Assembly: GCF_023920705.1 (NCBI RefSeq) | Contig: NZ_CP094657.1 | Coordinates: 1,240,001-1,304,000 of the forward strand | Direction: 5' to 3' | DNA from: Acinetobacter sp. XS-4 | GTDB taxonomy: Bacteria; Pseudomonadota; Gammaproteobacteria; Pseudomonadales; Moraxellaceae | Length of the DNA stretch: 64,000 bases | Part shown: piece after piece, positions 62,243-64,000 of the stretch | Layout of the letters: each line of letters begins with the position of its first letter | Numbering within the stretch: the first letter of the stretch is position 1 | The notes under the pieces: generated by a model | The model's input: the letters and a program-made list of their open reading frames with translations, nothing else | Database searches by the model: none | What the model was told of the DNA's origin: nothing | Made by a program: the position numbers and the translations under genes

Positions 62243-62316
62243 AGAGGATTGGTGTAATGGTAGCATGACGGTCTCCAAAACCGTTCGTCAAGGTTCGAGT
62301 CCTTGATCCTCTGCCA
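62243..62316 (+). tRNA. tRNA-Trp(CCA), copy 2
   Basis: This is identical over 74 bases to copy 1, with anticodon CCA at 62275-62277. It lies after an internal terminator, so it may need its own promoter or read-through. Confidence 0.92.
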
Positions 62317-62333
62317 ATGATTTAAAAAAGAAG

Positions 62334-62354
62334 CTCCTCTTTAGGAGTTTTTTT
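62334..62354 (+). terminator. terminator after the tRNA cluster
   Basis: CTCCT / AGGAG (5 bp, 4-base loop) is followed by seven Ts, closing the tRNA cluster. Confidence 0.82.
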
Positions 62355-62774
62355 ATTGCCCGAATTTTAAAGCTCAAATTATTTCATCTCTTTGTTTATA
62401 TATTATTCTGTCATTTGATAAGTTATAACCAACTTATTCTTCTGCCCACTTATATTTTATCTAATCAGATATAAGTTGTTGGTTAAGTAGGGAATATACT
62501 AAGTTTTTAGTTGTCTTATTAAGTTATTGTTTTTCGGTTTTTTATTATAATTTATAAATTTTTTTTCATAAAAAGCTTGAATAGAAATTTATTTCAGGTA
62601 TCATGCTCTTAACTAGAAAAAAGTCTTGTTAGTAAATCTTCTTTAAAGTATCGTAGTTTTAGTCATAATCCTTCGTTTTTTAAGATCTTAACTCAATTTG
62701 TTATTCTTTTTTCAAAGTTATGTTAGTGTCATTATTAAATGATGCTAAAATATTAGAAATCAGTAGGATATATC
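62355..62774 (+). promoter_or_regulatory. promoter and leader of the second cold-shock gene
   Basis: No gene is seen in this AT-rich stretch. A promoter-like pair TTGAAT (62577-62582), 16 bases, TATCAT (62599-62604; 5 of 6 to consensus) would start the transcript near 62611, giving a leader of about 164 bases. The region before it (62355-62570) is AT-rich and otherwise featureless. Confidence 0.5.
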
Positions 62775-62984
62775 ATGTCTAATACAGTAAGCGGTACAGT
62801 AAAATGGTTTAACGAAACTAAAGGTTTCGGTTTCATTCAACAAGACAATGGTCCAGACGTGTTTGCACACTTCAAAGAGATCTCTGGTTCAGGTTTCAAA
62901 ACTTTGCACGAAGGTCAACGTGTAACGTTTACTGTTACTCAAGGTCAAAAAGGCCCAAATGCTGTAAATATTATTCCACAATAA
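62775..62984 (+). CDS. cold-shock domain protein (CspA family)
   Basis: This 69-residue single-domain cold-shock protein has RNP1 KGFGFIQ and RNP2 DVFAHF (with Ala in place of Val). AGGA at 62765-62768 lies 6 bases before the ATG. It is distinct from the paralogue at 40797 ([15 protein letters not shown] vs [15 protein letters not shown]). It sits 277 bases before blsA, whose product is active at low temperature, which makes the pairing noteworthy. Confidence 0.93.
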   Translation: MSNTVSGTVKWFNETKGFGFIQQDNGPDVFAHFKEISGSGFKTLHEGQRVTFTVTQGQKGPNAVNIIPQ

Positions 62985-62996
62985 TATTTCAGTAAG

Positions 62997-63024
62997 AAAA
63001 AAAGCACTATTTAGTGCTTTTTTT
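62997..63024 (+). terminator. terminator after the second cold-shock gene
   Basis: AAAAAAAGCACT / AGTGCTTTTTT with loop ATTT, followed by a T-run, 12 bases past the stop. Confidence 0.9.
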
Positions 63025-63066
63025 ATTTTAGGCTTAAAAGGAATTCTATTTTCTTTTAAGCGCTAT

Positions 63067-63092
63067 AAAAGCCCTCTATAAGAGGGCTTTTT
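63067..63092 (+). terminator. second tandem terminator
   Basis: AAAAGCCCTCT / AGAGGGCTTTT (11 bp, loop ATA) followed by TG lies 42 bases after the first. It guards against read-through towards blsA. Confidence 0.85.
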
Positions 63093-63261
63093 GTTCTTTT
63101 ATCTAATCGTTTGTAAGTCTAACAAGTTTCTGCAATCACTCATCGATTGCTTGTTTAAAGCATAGATCTAGTGTAGGTGTGAAATATAAATTATCAGGAA
63201 TAGATATGTGTTAGATTGAAAAATCTTTAGATAAGAAATTTTATATTTCACGGAATTGTTA

Positions 63262-63732
63262 ATGAACGTTCGACTGTGTTATGCCAGCCAACGAAACGAA
63301 AAAAATGAAGATTTATTGCAAGATTTACGTGATATCCTAACAGAAGCTAGAAATTTCAATGATTTGAATCAAATTTGTGGTGTGCTCTATTATGCTGATA
63401 ATGCTTTCTTTCAATGCTTAGAAGGTGAACAAGACTTAGTAGAGCGATTATTTGAAAAAATTAAAAATGATCAAAGGCATTACAATGTTAAATGGCTATG
63501 TACATATTCCATCGAGAAGAACTCTTTTCAGCGTTGGTCAATGAAATATGTACAGCGTAATACGAATATTGAATCTTTCTTTTTAAGTATGGGAGAAACT
63601 AGTTTTAATCCTATTTGTCTTGATGAGCAAAGTTTAAAAATTTTCTTAAATGAATTATTAAGTGCCGAGCAAAGTAAAATTAATACAGTTAAGAAAGTCG
63701 GCATGGTTAAGCGTGGGGTGAATCCTTTTTAG
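63262..63732 (+). CDS. blsA: BlsA, BLUF-domain blue-light/temperature sensor
   Basis: This 156-residue single-domain BLUF protein binds FAD and senses blue light and temperature. The photocycle residues are present: Y7, Q51 and W92 (in FQRWSMKY, with M94). Length and sequence match my memory of BlsA, which in A. baumannii modulates motility, biofilm and iron uptake through protein contacts, including Fur. Its start MNVRLCYASQ is at 63262; an ATG two codons earlier is also open. The last 26 bases overlap the convergent membrane gene. Confidence 0.9.
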   Translation: MNVRLCYASQRNEKNEDLLQDLRDILTEARNFNDLNQICGVLYYADNAFFQCLEGEQDLVERLFEKIKNDQRHYNVKWLCTYSIEKNSFQRWSMKYVQRNTNIESFFLSMGETSFNPICLDEQSLKIFLNELLSAEQSKINTVKKVGMVKRGVNPF

Positions 63733-64000
63733 CTATCACACCAATATGGATGGTTTTGAGTTTAGGAATCATTTTAGTCATCACCAGATAGACAATGACT
63801 GAACTTGAGAGCATCCATATCACTTCTAAACTCTGGCTGATCACAAACATTGCCCAGTAAAAAAAGCTAAATAAGGCAAGACACAGTCCGCTACCTTTGA
63901 AATACCAAGTAATGAATATTCCAAAAAGTGCTGAAGAGAGCAGAAGGTTAGTCGTCTCATTCATTCCAAGGTAGTTAAAGAAAATAATCAGTAAGCATAA
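63707..64000 (-). CDS. small membrane protein, cut at right edge
   Basis: A convergent reading frame ending 26 bases inside blsA encodes a hydrophobic protein with helices at about LLLSSALFGIFITWYFKG and LCLALFSFFYWAMFVISQS, then SSVIVYLVMTK. An ATG at 63964 gives 85 residues, but the frame stays open to the window edge and the upstream codons (LCLLIIFFNYLG) read as another helix. The true start may lie beyond the edge, so the gene could be longer. Family not recognised. Confidence 0.55.
   Translation of the reverse strand, partial: LCLLIIFFNYLGMNETTNLLLSSALFGIFITWYFKGSGLCLALFSFFYWAMFVISQSLEVIWMLSSSVIVYLVMTKMIPKLKTIHIGVIAKKDSPHA

Noticed and set aside
61850..62316. tRNA cluster as an integration site for a mobile element
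   Set aside because: No integrase, no tRNA-end direct repeat beyond the duplicated tRNAs, and ordinary genes on both sides.
1..64000. CRISPR arrays, prophage or insertion sequences
   Set aside because: No spaced direct repeats, transposase or phage structural genes were found on either strand.

Overview
The window is a piece of an Acinetobacter chromosome, most likely the A. calcoaceticus-baumannii complex. The low-GC sequence carries genes I recognise from that group: adeL with the start of adeF (AdeFGH efflux pump), the SMR pump gene abeS, the BLUF photoreceptor gene blsA, a tyrA-aroA fusion, scattered type II secretion genes, and DUF6670 and DUF4010 proteins. Identifications rest on reading the sequence and on memory of the families; no search was run, so the species is not settled. 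No phage, transposase, CRISPR array or resistance island is visible. This is core chromosome.

Left third (1-22,770). Divergent adeF/adeL come first, then a four-gene basic amino-acid ABC transporter operon and abeS. A yfhL-trhP pair (tRNA hydroxylation with its ferredoxin) sits beside a MocR-type regulator divergent from a PhzF-family isomerase. Next are fpr, trmO, a DUF4010 membrane protein, the type II secretion ATPase gspE, a ygiW-qseB-qseC sensor cluster, Fur-box-linked hemP, a Nudix-ThiE fusion, a TPR lipoprotein with PBP1b (mrcB), and nadK-yeaC.

Middle (22,770-46,730). ybiB (trpD2), dctA behind a 500-base leader containing an intrinsic terminator, an acyl-CoA dehydrogenase and a Fur-box-linked secreted esterase are followed by aromatic amino-acid synthesis (pheA, tyrA-aroA). 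Then come pepD, rnz, a hydrolase, yaaA, thiG-thiS-ygdD, rpoH, a TusA-like protein, a cold-shock gene, a RhlB-type helicase, a nitroreductase, gpsA, sixA and gspL-gspM.

Right third (46,730-64,000). pyrD-cvpA-purF (nucleotide synthesis) is followed by an M48-like protein with a broken zinc motif, a candidate DNA polymerase III psi subunit, a hydroxyacid dehydrogenase and intact BepA. The yqeY-rpsU / tsaD divergent locus, DUF6670, a DUF815 ATPase and a patatin phospholipase overlapping an odd kinase gene come next. The window ends with a duplicated tRNA-Leu/tRNA-Trp pair, a second cold-shock gene, blsA and a membrane protein cut by the right edge.

The most unusual signal is a multi-hairpin repeat present twice (22,858-22,970 and 37,546-37,662), each time between convergent gene ends. 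Its flanks, loops, spacings and a bulged A are conserved, while most stem arms differ by compensating changes.
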